Shown one piece after another: positions 10,214-19,196 of a DNA stretch of 64,000 nt; within the stretch, counting starts at the first letter, position 1; each line of letters starts with the position of its first letter. The notes under the pieces are model-generated. The model did no database searches. It was not told the DNA's origin and worked only from the letters and a program-made list of their open reading frames with translations. Position numbers and translations under genes: made by a program. The stretch is from Isoetes taiwanensis (taxonomy: Eukaryota > Streptophyta > Lycopodiopsida > Isoetales > Isoetaceae), in NCBI GenBank assembly GCA_021234155.1, contig JAJEKV010000107.1, positions 1-64,000 of the forward strand, given 5' to 3'.

Positions 10214-11205
10214 AGGCCTATCGGTCCGACCTTTCCAAATGCTTAGTCATCTCCTTTATTCTATTCTCACGGTTGGAATTAACTTCCAAATCCTTGCTGA
10301 TTTTTTTCAATGGCGACTTCTAATTCTTGCAAATCAGCCTTTAAACAATCAATGGGAATCATTAGAGCATCTAAGTCAGCAATATAACTTGGTTTCTCCT
10401 CCTCTAAATGGGATGCCAAAGCCATTTGCACATCAGTTGGCTTCCCGCTTGCTTTTAAACCTGCCATAATCATTGAACTGCTCACATATTTTTGCATCTT
10501 TACTCTGCACAAGTCTTGTCAAGAAGCTCTTATCACTCTCATGCTTCAACAGTTCAATTTCCTTTGTTTCCTTTTCTCTTTTAAAGTCTGTATTTCATCA
10601 AGCATGGAGGCAGAATCTAATGCTCTTGTTTCCCTCCACCTTTTCATCATTTCCAACTGCTGCCCCAATTCTACCTGAGGCATACATTTAATAGCTTTAA
10701 CATTGGAAGACTTTACTGTAGCTAATTCTGTCAGGTCAGATTCTTTTTGAAAGCCTTTTGAATGAAGACTTGCACTTGCTTTCACCTCATCCCAATCAAT
10801 GCGTACTCCTTTGTAATGAAGTGCATATGCTCGGGCAAAATACAATGGAATGTGATGATTTGCAATGTCCCTCCTACAAAAAACGTGCTCATACACAGAA
10901 AAAAAATCTGCCATCCAACCAGGCTTAATCCTGCACTCTTGATAACCCCTAACAGCAGGGGCTTCAGAACCCCAAACATCCTGCACTATTTGCACTAGCC
11001 CTGGAAACATGCTATCAAAATTGTTGCTCCTAAGCTGCCTGATGCTTACCTTGTCAAACTCGGGCGGCAAGACCTCCCGATCTGAAGAAGACCCACTCTT
11101 GAGTTTTCGGGCGGCAGTTCTAGTGGGAGACCTTGGCATGGGCTTTACAGGTTTGTTGCGAGGAGATTTCCTTGGAGATGTCTTTGTTCCAAGCTGTTTC
11201 GTCAT
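10214..11205 (-). pseudogene. N-terminal and coiled-coil part of the - strand transposon gene
   Basis: ATG at 11205 starts a Ser/Pro/Arg-rich basic N-terminus (TSPRKSPRNKPVKPMPRSP), then a globular region (FDSMFPGLVQIVQDVW, AVRGYQECRIKPGWMADFFS, IDWDEVKASASLHSKGF) and a charged helix (LDEIQTLK). The frame breaks near 10560. The next frame keeps a coiled-coil character (EIELLKHESDKSFLTRLV), and further shifts give SYIADLDALMIPIDCLKADL and SKDLEVNSNRENRIKEMTK, ending near 10214. At least three indels are needed. I do not recognise the domain. It is probably the 5' end of the same gene as the Ulp1 part, because it is on the same strand and no other promoter is evident, but that link is inference. 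It could instead be a separate element-encoded protein. Confidence 0.55.
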
Positions 11206-11282
11206 GATCTCTTCCCTGGTGCTTCAGCTCTCTGAAAATGCAAGCTTTTGGCTATGGAGGTCCTGATCTTAGCTATGGATGG

Positions 11283-11387
11283 ATGTCAAGCTTTCGGCTA
11301 TGGAGGTTCGAATATGGATGTCAAGCTTTCGGCTATGGAGGTTCGAATATGGATGTCAAGCTTTCGGCTATGGAGGTTCGAGCGGGA
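11283..11387. repeat. 3 x 35-bp tandem repeat upstream of the - strand gene
   Basis: A 35-bp unit beginning ATGTCAAGCTTTCGGCTATG starts at 11283, 11318 and 11353, with a diverged partial copy near 11240. It lies 80-180 bases upstream of the ATG at 11205, so it sits in the promoter or 5' UTR of that gene and near the right end of the element. Confidence 0.9.
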
Positions 11388-11528
11388 GGAAGGTTGAACA
11401 GAGCGCGGGAGGAGAGTTCAAAATTATTTGCCCTATTAATGATTCATTCCAAGAATAATAATTTCTGGGGGGAGGGATTTCCTTACATTTTGAATTTGTA
11501 AATGTAAAATACGGGCACTTTTTTTGCC

Positions 11529-11549
11529 CACCCTTTCATGCTTCTACCC
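11529..11549 (-). repeat. Right terminal inverted repeat
   Basis: It matches the left terminal repeat at 21 of 21 positions in inverted orientation, ends CTTCTACCC on the + strand, and is directly followed by TTCA (11550-11553), the right copy of the target duplication. Confidence 0.93.
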
Positions 11550-11553
11550 TTCA
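11550..11553. repeat. Target site duplication TTCA, right copy
   Basis: Pairs with 586-589 and is followed by TAATGAAATTATAGATGA, the continuation of the PPR coding sequence. Confidence 0.85.
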
Positions 11554-12711
11554 TAATGAAATTATAGATGATGAATTGAAACCTGACATTTCTATTTGCA
11601 ATACCCTTGTTGATATTTATGCAAAACGTGGGAATCTAGAGAATGCACACAGTGTATTTGATAAAATTTCAAATAGAGATGTGGTGTCCTGGGATATAAT
11701 GATATCAGCATATGCTCAGTTTGGACGTGGTCTACATGCTCTGGAGCTTTTTGCAGAAATGCAGAAGAATGGCCTAAATAGAATAGATATGCCCCGAAGC
11801 ATTGCATATTTTTTCTTGGACTTATGCTCGAAAAAGAAGGACAAAGCAGGAGCTAGGCAGTTACAAAACGACGTCCTCCGTAATGGGTTAGATTCATACT
11901 GACAATCTTATCCGCCTCTTTGCTTCTTATGGATGTTTACTTGAGGCCAATCAAGGTTTTAATGGAATGGCAAAACCAAGCATATATACATGGAATGTTG
12001 TCATTTCTGCAAACAGCAATCTTGGACAATGTGAGCGTTGATTTGTACACCAGAATGCATTTTTCAGACATTAGAAGTGATAATTATGTTTGTATTACTG
12101 TTCTGAAAGCATGCGCATTGACAGGAGTTCTTGAACATGGCAGATTGATTGATAATGAAATTATAGATGATGAATTAGAACCTGACATTTGTATTTGCAA
12201 TACCCTTGTTGATATTTATGCAAAACGTGGGAACCTGGAGGATGCACACAGTGTATTTGACAAAATTTCAAATAGAGATGTGGTGTACTGGGGTATAATG
12301 ATATGAGCATATGCTCAGTTTGGACGTGGTCTACATGCTCTAGAGCTTTCTGCAGAAATGCAGAAGAATGGCCTTAAGCCTCAGAACTTCACTTATTCCA
12401 GTACCTTGAAAGCTTGTGGTAGCGCATAGGAGTCATAGAGTATGGCAGAGAAATACATTACCATATTATTAGAAGCGGGATAAAATGGGATGTTGTTCTT
12501 GGTAACACCGTTGTTGACATGTATGCTAAGTGTGGAAGCCTTCTTGAGGCAAGACAAGTATTTGACAAGCTAGAAGAAAGCAATGAGGCAATTTGGGGTG
12601 CAATGATAGCAGGATATGCACGCGATAGTCATGGTATTCCTGCCTTGGAGCTTTTCTGCAAGATGATTAATCAAGGGATTGTGTCACAACGGCTTCGTAG
12701 GGATTGCTATT
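11554..12711 (+). pseudogene. PPR protein pseudogene, 3' part with tandem duplication
   Basis: This continues the PPR frame cut at 589. NEIIDDELKPDISICNTLVD, IYAKRGNLENAHSVFDKIS and SAYAQFGRGLHALELFAEM occupy 11554-11770. At about 11775 the sequence jumps back to an N-terminal-like segment (PRSIAYFFLDLCSKKKDKA), and 11880-12300 repeats the motif set of 275-589 plus 11554-11700, so the PPR unit is tandemly duplicated. The second unit has a frame break near 12030 and a stop at 12304-12306 (tga). It continues to MYAKCGSLLEARQVFDKLE (12519) and GAMIAGYARDSHGIPALEL, breaking off near 12690. The bases near 12690 may be the edge of another insertion. Confidence 0.85.
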
Positions 12712-12979
12712 TGATTTTAGTGTACTAGGTAACTGGAATTTCTTATCCAGAGTTGACAAAAATGCAAACAAAGGCAATACTTGACCCTCGAGAAATTGGA
12801 GGGCAACCCTCCGTGCGCAGGACCTTGTTTTTTTTGCTTTGATAATAACTAGTTTAATTTCCCAAATTATATAACAAAAGGTTAAAGTGATAAATTTGCA
12901 TTTATCAACAAATTAATTTCCAATGTAAGAAATGATCCGAAAGAGTATTACTGTCAATAAAATAACCAGCACAAGCAAT
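12712..12979. other. No gene seen; small hairpin
   Basis: AT-rich. GGAGGGCAACCCTCC (12798-12812) is a 6-bp stem with a 3-base loop. The membrane-like + strand frame at 12932-13120 is the shadow of an acidic exon on the - strand. Confidence 0.5.
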
Positions 12980-15900
12980 TCAATGCTCTCGATTTATTGG
13001 CTCATCCCCATAATCTTCTTCACTTGGATTGCCTTCATGACCTTTATTGTCTTCTTCTTTGTTGTCCTATTAATTATAGTTGTGAAGCATATTGTCAAAA
13101 CTTTTGTAAATAAGTATTAAAAATAAAGCTTTCTCCTCTTACCTCATCAGAATCATCCACATAACAGATATTCTGTAGGTCATAAAAGTACAAGTAAGAA
13201 TAACGTATGAATAAAATGTTAAAATGACAAAATGTACAAAGATACTTGCATTCAATAGTTCTTTGCCCTTCTTTGATTTTGTCTTAAAGACGACGCATGT
13301 ACTTGTTCCCTTGATATAATCAATAGCCTTGTGCGCAAATCCTTTAGAAACCATTTTTTTCTTGAACGCCTCATATCCACCTTTTTCTAATATTTCTTTC
13401 AGCATGTCATCCGTGGGCATTGAGCCCCAATCTCGGAACTATATCATTTTAAAAGAATGATTCAATAACTGACGACTATTGCTGCAGTCCATGTAAACAA
13501 ATTACATACAACCATCCTATCAAACTGCTCTTTAAGGCCACTTATTGCGATCGTTACATGAAATTCAGTGAGCCCATAGAAAAAATTGGTAGTACCAAGT
13601 GAATTATATGATATGAATAAGTATAAAACTTTACCTTTTATAGTCTATGTTTCCACATATGGTACGATACTTTAATGATCTTATTTCTAATACGGTTTTG
13701 AAAGACAAGCCAAAAGGAAAAAAAAGAAACAATGATTCAAGATAAAAGCATTAGAGTATTTCTACTTACAAATTTTGTCTTCAGTGACATGACTCCACCG
13801 GAACCAGTGCGTTGTTTGTTTTCCCGCTTGGATGCGGCATACTTTTGACGCTCATAAGTTTTTTCACATGATTCTGAAAACCTCTTCCAAGAGTCCTCGT
13901 CCACATGCATTGGTCTTGTACCATTACCAGCGCGAATGTTTCTTCGAAGATTGTCCCTAAATTAGAGACACATCAAAAAAACTCATATAGATTCATAATG
14001 AAAAAGATACGCTTACCTCCAATGTCTCCATCTTTTCTTCAAAAACCGTATGACGTCCATCTCACTAAGTCCATCCCCAAACTGCTCATAAATGTATTTC
14101 AAAGTCCTTTGTATGTGGCGAGGCTTAATTTGTTTGAAATGTTGTTTGAAATGTTTGTCCACATCCCTGCAATACGTCTTCATAGCGTCTTCATAGCATC
14201 TGATGCTTTCTGCTCAAATTCTTTACCTGCATCATCTCTTAGCAGCTCACCTTTGAAAAAGCATACCTAATTTAAGATTTTGTCAGCATCAGTTTTTAAG
14301 ATATTGTAATAGAATAGTCTGAATCGGCTACAAAGGAATCAGCTACATTCTGAAATAGATGATGTCCAGTCAAGCAAGCAGCTTGGAATTGAAGCAGAAG
14401 GTGCATGATCTGGATTTAGAAAAGGAGCAGGCCCTGTTGGATCTCTATGGTGGATTTATGTGCTTCAGCCATAGCAGCATCTCTAGCAGGCAGAAGTGGC
14501 CCTCTCTTTTCCTCTCCACAGGTGCAAAATATCTTTGAACAAGTTGCACCATTTGTTGGAGAATGCAAATTTTTTGGCTTCAATGGCATCGACTTTAGGA
14601 AACAGCCACCAGATGTGGACACCATGGCTCTTTGCATAAGTGCAGCTGTGGAGCATGAGTGCACAGGTATGAGCAGCTGGTAGATGTAATTAAGGCTGCA
14701 CTGCTGAAGCTCTGTGATTCATCTTCGCCACAAATGGCAACCGCAAAGCGGATTATACTCAGCTCCATGTTTGACATGGCAGTGAATGAGTTGGATATAG
14801 ATGTGCTACTGCAATCACAGCAGAGTGATGGATCGTGGCCTTTTACACAAACATGGTTTCTCCCAACGCACAATTGTTGGCTGCATAATCCTGCACTAGT
14901 GATAGTTTTCCTATTGGCAGCCTTGCTCCATAGTTGAAAAAGAAGTCGCTCATGGGGCTTTAAAACACTAAACTAGTAGCTCAAAATTTCATTTTATTTC
15001 AGCAATTTTGCTTCTTACAATAGATTATTAGCACAAGCTGATTGGCAGTTCTACTTCTTAAGCAGCATAGTATAAAGATCTGAAATCTGAAAGTATTCTA
15101 ACTCTTCATCCTTCTGAAAGATCTTATGCTGTGCCAATTATGGGTGTCCCTGGCTCTCTCAAGTCGTCATACATGTGATTCTGATGATAGCAGGAGTTCT
15201 GGCGAGAGGCAATGCTATGTGCACATACTGCTGCGATTGTTGGTAGAGATGTGCTCTCGCATAAATATATCAAAGCTGAGGATACTATTGGAGCAGCAGA
15301 TTGAAGATTATAAAAAGCAGCAAGGTTAACGAGTTTATCAAGAGCAAGGTTAACGAGTTTATCAAACTGGAGACTGCTCTTCGCAGTATTGAAGGGGAGA
15401 ATGATTTGTTGAAACTCAAATTGGAAGAACTGGTGCAGGCTGCACCAAAACTTGAGGCTGAGAACTTGTCATTGAATGTAGCGCTTGAGGAGGTGATCCA
15501 TCAGAAAGAGAAGCTTTTAAGTGAGCTGGAAAGATCAGTGGCTCGCTGCAGTAAAGTTATGGGAGAGAAAGATACAATTATATTAGAAAAAGAAAAATTA
15601 AGCAAAGATCTGGTGATTTTGTCTAATGAGCACAAAAATCTATTGAATGAGATTGTGGAGCTAAACAATTTTCGTCAGAAGGCAATGAAAGATCGTAGTC
15701 TTCTGGAATCTAAGGTGCAAATGTTAGTAGAGGAAAATGAGATGGCAGAAAAGTTAGCAAGACATAAGATAGGGGAATCAAATCAACAATTGCAGCAAAG
15801 ACTGAAGAGCATGCACAGGTGCTTTGTGAGCTCAAAGATCAGAAGCAGATTGCCGAAGAGCTTATGAAGGAGAAACAAGACACTGTCTTAAACTTGACAA

Positions 15901-17731
15901 CCTCAATGTTTGAGTTTGAACAGCTTGTGGAACAAAGAGATGCTGAAATTGAAAAGTTAAGAGATGATTTGCGCATGGTTTCTGAAGAGAGCAAGAAGTT
16001 TGCAACTGATATCGCAGATCTAAAAGTGTTAGTCGGTAATCTACAACAGGAAAAATCTATTCTGGAAGTTGAGAAGGTGAAGCTTGAAGAGGAGCTCAAG
16101 GCTTTGGCAGATAAAAGGGCAGAATTAGAAAGATATTTTGCAGATTTTGCCTATAAGTCTTGTTTCTGCTGATGCTACACATGTTTCAATTTTGGCAAGA
16201 GGTACACCTGGCTCCATAGATCCTAAATACTATGAGACTTATAAAGTGACGGATAACAACAGTGATGTTTACAGCGTAATGAAGGCAGGCCTATAATGAA
16301 CCAAGTGCTAGAAGACAGAGGTATAATGAAACAAGTGCTGGAAGAACTTTTTAAAATTAAAGAGCAATGTATGGCATCAAAAAAAATAGAATATCTTTGA
16401 GATCAAACAGCAAATATCTCCTGGGTATACAAGGAGTATAATGCGTAGACTGCTGCATTGAAGACTCGAACTTAAATCTACAAGTTATTAAAGAGTAAGG
16501 GAATAATAAATTTAAGGAGAAGCGCACTAACTACATACCTCACATTTGGATAACTTCCTGAATTGTACATTGTAGGAGAGGTCAATCTCATTAGTCTGGT
16601 TTTCAATTCCAGTATCAAGAGAGTGAGAGTCTTCGCCATCATCGTCATCATCGCTAGATGATGATGAGGCACTCAATACCACATGCCTGTTTAAAGTGAT
16701 GGCATTTCCAGATTTTCTTTTCCTTTTGGCCCCTTGCTTCGAAGTTTCTGCTTCTGGAATATTGCAGGAGCTTGATGACCGCCGATGCTCCTCCAACCTA
16801 GAAAGCAAACATGATGCAAAATTATAGAAAGTAAACAACACTAGTATAAGCAATAATGTCCAAATAGCAATGTAGTATATATGTATACTGCTGTGCTCAT
16901 CCCCTTACAAAAAGAAAATAGAAAGAATACAGCTTATTCCTGAAGAATTTACTTGTTAAATTTGTTAACAAGAACATAAATAATTGTTCCAAATTTGCAG
17001 AGGTTCCAAGCTGACGAGTCATGCCAAATAATTGCTGAAGATCCAAGCTGAAGAGTCATACCAAATAATTGCTATTATGGTACAGCATTTCTTCTGGAGT
17101 TTAACTTGACTATGATGAAAACACATACTGAAGACTACCATGAGTGTTGCCATAAAGGTTGCGAGAAATGTTACTACTAGCACTACTGTAAGAAGCGTCT
17201 GCGCATATTTGGAAGCAGTGTAACTAACAGACTGTCATTAGAGGAGCAAATGGATGCAGTCCTGATGCATATGCTAACCTAGAAACATGAGAAACTTCGT
17301 ATGTTGAAGTTTAGGAAGGAAAAGTTAGAAAGGTCAAGATAATCCAAAATACACCAGATTCGTGATTTGGAGTAGGATGAAAGAAATGCATACATTACCT
17401 CTCCTTTCCCTTTTTCTTTTGCAACTTCTTTCCTGAATCACCATTTTGATCTTTGGTATTGCTTCGAATCCTTTTCTCCAATTCCGTCATTAGAGCAGCT
17501 AGAACATCTTCTGGCACATTGGCCATCAAACTTTCCAGCTTATCGCCTGTAGACTCCTCCGTTGATGCATTTTTACCCTTGTCAGACCTATTGGAAGACA
17601 CTAAGAAACACCAGACCAAGATAAACGTTAGAAACTGCCGAAAGTATAAATGCAACATAGAAGGATCCTAAAAAAGGAAAGTTTATCGCCAAGCATCTTT
17701 GCATTTCACTTGATTTTTCTGTATACTTACT
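12980..17731 (-). CDS. TNPA/Transposase_24-like nuclear protein gene, eight exons, one 11-bp duplication
   Basis: Eight - strand exons join in matching phase: E1 ending 17731; E2 17600-17399; E3 16797-16539; E4 14266-14017; E5 13956-13770; E6 13438-13238; E7 13172-13143; E8 13066-12980 (TGA). A further short exon (GLKEQFDRMV, about 13545-13507) seems to lie between E5 and E6. The start codon may be split by the E1/E2 intron (A|TG), giving MSSNRSDKGKN. E2 has VPEDVLAALMTELEKRI; E3 is basic then acidic (KRKRKSG, SSSSSDDDDDGED); E4-E5 carry MDVIRFLKKRWRHW and YERQKYAASKRENKQRTGSGG, the kind of motif seen in plant Transposase_24 (PF03004) proteins; E8 is acidic. An 11-bp tandem copy of GCTATGAAGAC in E4 (near 14180) shifts the frame. 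It was probably part of a CACTA element. Confidence 0.6.
14320..16142 (+). pseudogene. Coiled-coil protein fragments inside the 2.3-kb intron
   Basis: On the strand opposite the host intron there is mostly intron-free, frameshifted coding sequence. 14358-14440 reads LELKQKVHDLDLEKEQALLD; 15270-15800 gives a long heptad-rich stretch (LEQQIEDYKKQQ, LKLKLEELVQAAPKLEAENL, EKEKLSKDLVILSNEHKNLL); 15819-16130 continues in another frame (AEELMKEKQDTVLNLTTSM, LEVEKVKLEEELKALADK). A 24-bp unit (KVNEFIKS/KVNEFIKL) is duplicated at 15321-15368. The middle part (14660-14930, QQSDGSWPFTQTWFLP) is not coiled coil and looks like part of a different protein. The long coiled coil resembles kinesin or myosin-type tails, but I cannot name it. 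It looks like captured or retroposed host gene pieces. Confidence 0.6.
16143..16295 (+). pseudogene. Receptor-like kinase fragment
   Basis: One frame reads VSADATHVSILARGTPGSID then PKYYETYKVTDNNSDVYSV. This is the activation-segment and subdomain VIII-IX region of plant receptor-like kinases, whose usual form is GTPGY(I/L)DPEYY...DVYSFG. It ends at a stop near 16296, and no other kinase subdomain is present. It is fused directly to the end of the coiled-coil fragment, so this is a chimera of unrelated coding pieces. Just downstream, ATAATGAACCAAGTGCTAGA is repeated imperfectly at 16292 and 16322. Confidence 0.75.
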
Positions 17732-17929
17732 GATTTTGCTTCTGGCGACTGTGAACGAACACTGGATGAGCAGGACTCGTATCAAGATTTTATGGTGACA
17801 ATGAAGAGGTAGGCTACTAATCGCGCCATTTTTTCTGTTGTAAATGATCTTTCTGTTGTTCGACTGCATTGTCTCATTCATCATTTTCCATTTTCTTGAT
17901 TTCGTTGTGATTTTGTTGGTGGGAAATGA

Positions 17930-17938
17930 AAATTTTTA
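17930..17938. repeat. 9-bp target duplication, left
   Basis: AAATTTTTA directly before GGGAAAATT; the identical copy follows the element at 18812-18820. Confidence 0.88.
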
Positions 17939-18811
17939 GGGAAAATTGTAAAAATGCCCTTGTATTTTCTTGTAATTATTGAAATGCCCCTATATTTTCA
18001 TTATTTGTCGAAATACCCCTGTAGCGAACCTGTTCCCTGTGTTAGCAACCTCTGTAGCGAACCTGTTCCTTATACAGGGGTTTGTGCAATGAGACGAGCC
18101 CAAAAACTGGTATTGGGGCACGATTTGGTGCGGCAATCAGAAATTCTCTATCAGATCTGTACACATCAAAGCCCTGTTTGCATGGAGTTTCTGCACAGTA
18201 TGCTTGAAATTCACAAATATTTTCTTCTGATCATCCGTGTCACGTGAAATGATTAAACTCAAAATCTGGCAGTGCATAGGCCACATTTATGATCTCAACA
18301 GAGTTAAACGAGCCCCATGGCAAAGCAGGGAGCGTGGAACCCAATAGCGGCAGCCTTTCCTGTGCCCATAACGGTAAGAATCTAAGCTAGCGATGTGGGA
18401 TTTTTGGGTCAGAAACCAAAAGGAAAAGAAAATCTCCATCGCTCATATGGAAATTTTCCATGCATCATCCGATTCAGACAAAAACAGACAATGGGAGCTT
18501 AGAATCGCCGGATTTGGAGCAGGACAAGAGAAAAGAAACAAGAAAACAGGGTCACAACCCAGAAAACAGGGCAGATTTGAGGAGGAAGGAAGCAAACAGA
18601 TCAAAAGGGAGAAATCCGAGCTTATTTCGACAGCTCAGATGAGGATCTAGGCGGGATTCATGGAATGGGTACTCCAAACCTGTTCGCTACAGGGGTTGCT
18701 ACAGGGAACAGGTTCGCTACAGGGGTATTTGGGGTATTTTGATAAATAATGAAAATACAGGGGCATTTCAATAATTACAAGAAAATATAAGGGCATTTTT
18801 ACAATTTTCCC
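17939..18811. mobile_element. Non-autonomous Mutator-like element (873 bp)
   Basis: Terminal inverted repeats of about 100 bases start GGGAAAATTGTAAAAATG at 17939 and end with the inverse at 18811, with a few substitutions and small indels. The 9-base sequence AAATTTTTA flanks both sides (17930-17938 and 18812-18820). Long TIRs beginning with GGG and a 9-bp AT-rich duplication are hallmarks of Mutator-like elements. The interior (about 18060-18680) has no transposase; its moderately G+C-balanced sequence could be captured, but I do not recognise it. It lies about 200 bases upstream of exon 1 of the - strand gene ending at 17731, so it may affect that promoter. Confidence 0.88.
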
Positions 18812-18820
18812 AAATTTTTA
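18812..18820. repeat. 9-bp target duplication, right
   Basis: AAATTTTTA directly after TTTTCCC, identical to 17930-17938. Confidence 0.88.
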
Positions 18821-19190
18821 TCATCAAGGGTAGTCATTTTTGAAAAAAATAGCCAACTAAACCTCTAGTTACAAAACCATTACACTCCAATGGTTTGTTT
18901 TGCACTCAAGGAATCCATCACTCCAATGGTTTTTCACCACCAATGGTTTTTAACAATGCCGCCATTTTTTTAACGTACATAAATAGACTTTGTCGCCTTC
19001 ATGTATTATTTCTCACAACAATTGTTTGCTTCCAATATACTAACAACTTTTGCTTTCCTACCTCATGGTGCTAATATAGACTTTTTGTATGCTATTGTGG
19101 TTAATGGTGTCCCCTTTTTTTTGTATTTATTTATTTCCATTTAACTCTATATAAATCATTGAATAGGTAAAAAACAACGTCGGAAGTAGT
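18821..19190. other. AT-rich sequence before the TNP2 gene
   Basis: CACTCCAATGGTTT occurs at 18890 and 18931 with a nearby inverted AAACCATT. I searched by eye for a CACTA terminus here and did not find one. It probably holds the promoter of the gene that follows. Confidence 0.35.
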
Positions 19191-19196
19191 GGCAAT

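Larger units (their letters stand above)
590..11549. mobile_element. 10.96-kb DNA transposon with 21-bp TIRs, DDE transposase and Ulp1-like gene
   Basis: A class II element bounded by perfect 21-bp inverted repeats (590-610 and 11529-11549, each beginning GGGTAGAAGCAT read inward) and by a TTCA direct repeat at 586-589 and 11550-11553. It splits a PPR reading frame, and the uninterrupted paralogue at about 12141-12165 has the same flanks joined with one base change, so it acts as an empty site. Contents: a frameshifted DDE-type transposase on + (866-4172), a small ORF (5488-5795), and a Ulp1-containing gene region on - (7219-11205). The ends are perfect but the genes are broken, so this copy is probably non-autonomous. 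A 13-bp motif (ACATTTTGAATTT) is shared by both subterminal regions (670-682 and 11485-11497). Alternatively the boundary can be read as a TC duplication with a 22-bp TIR starting AGGG. I cannot assign a named superfamily. Confidence 0.88.

Noticed and set aside
12932-13120. Hydrophobic 62-residue + strand frame as a membrane protein
   Set aside because: It is the complement of an acidic exon (E8) of the - strand gene.
18889-18950. CACTCCAATGG repeats as the CACTA-element end
   Set aside because: The sequence is CACTC rather than CACTA/CACTG and no inverted partner was seen downstream of the TNP2 gene.
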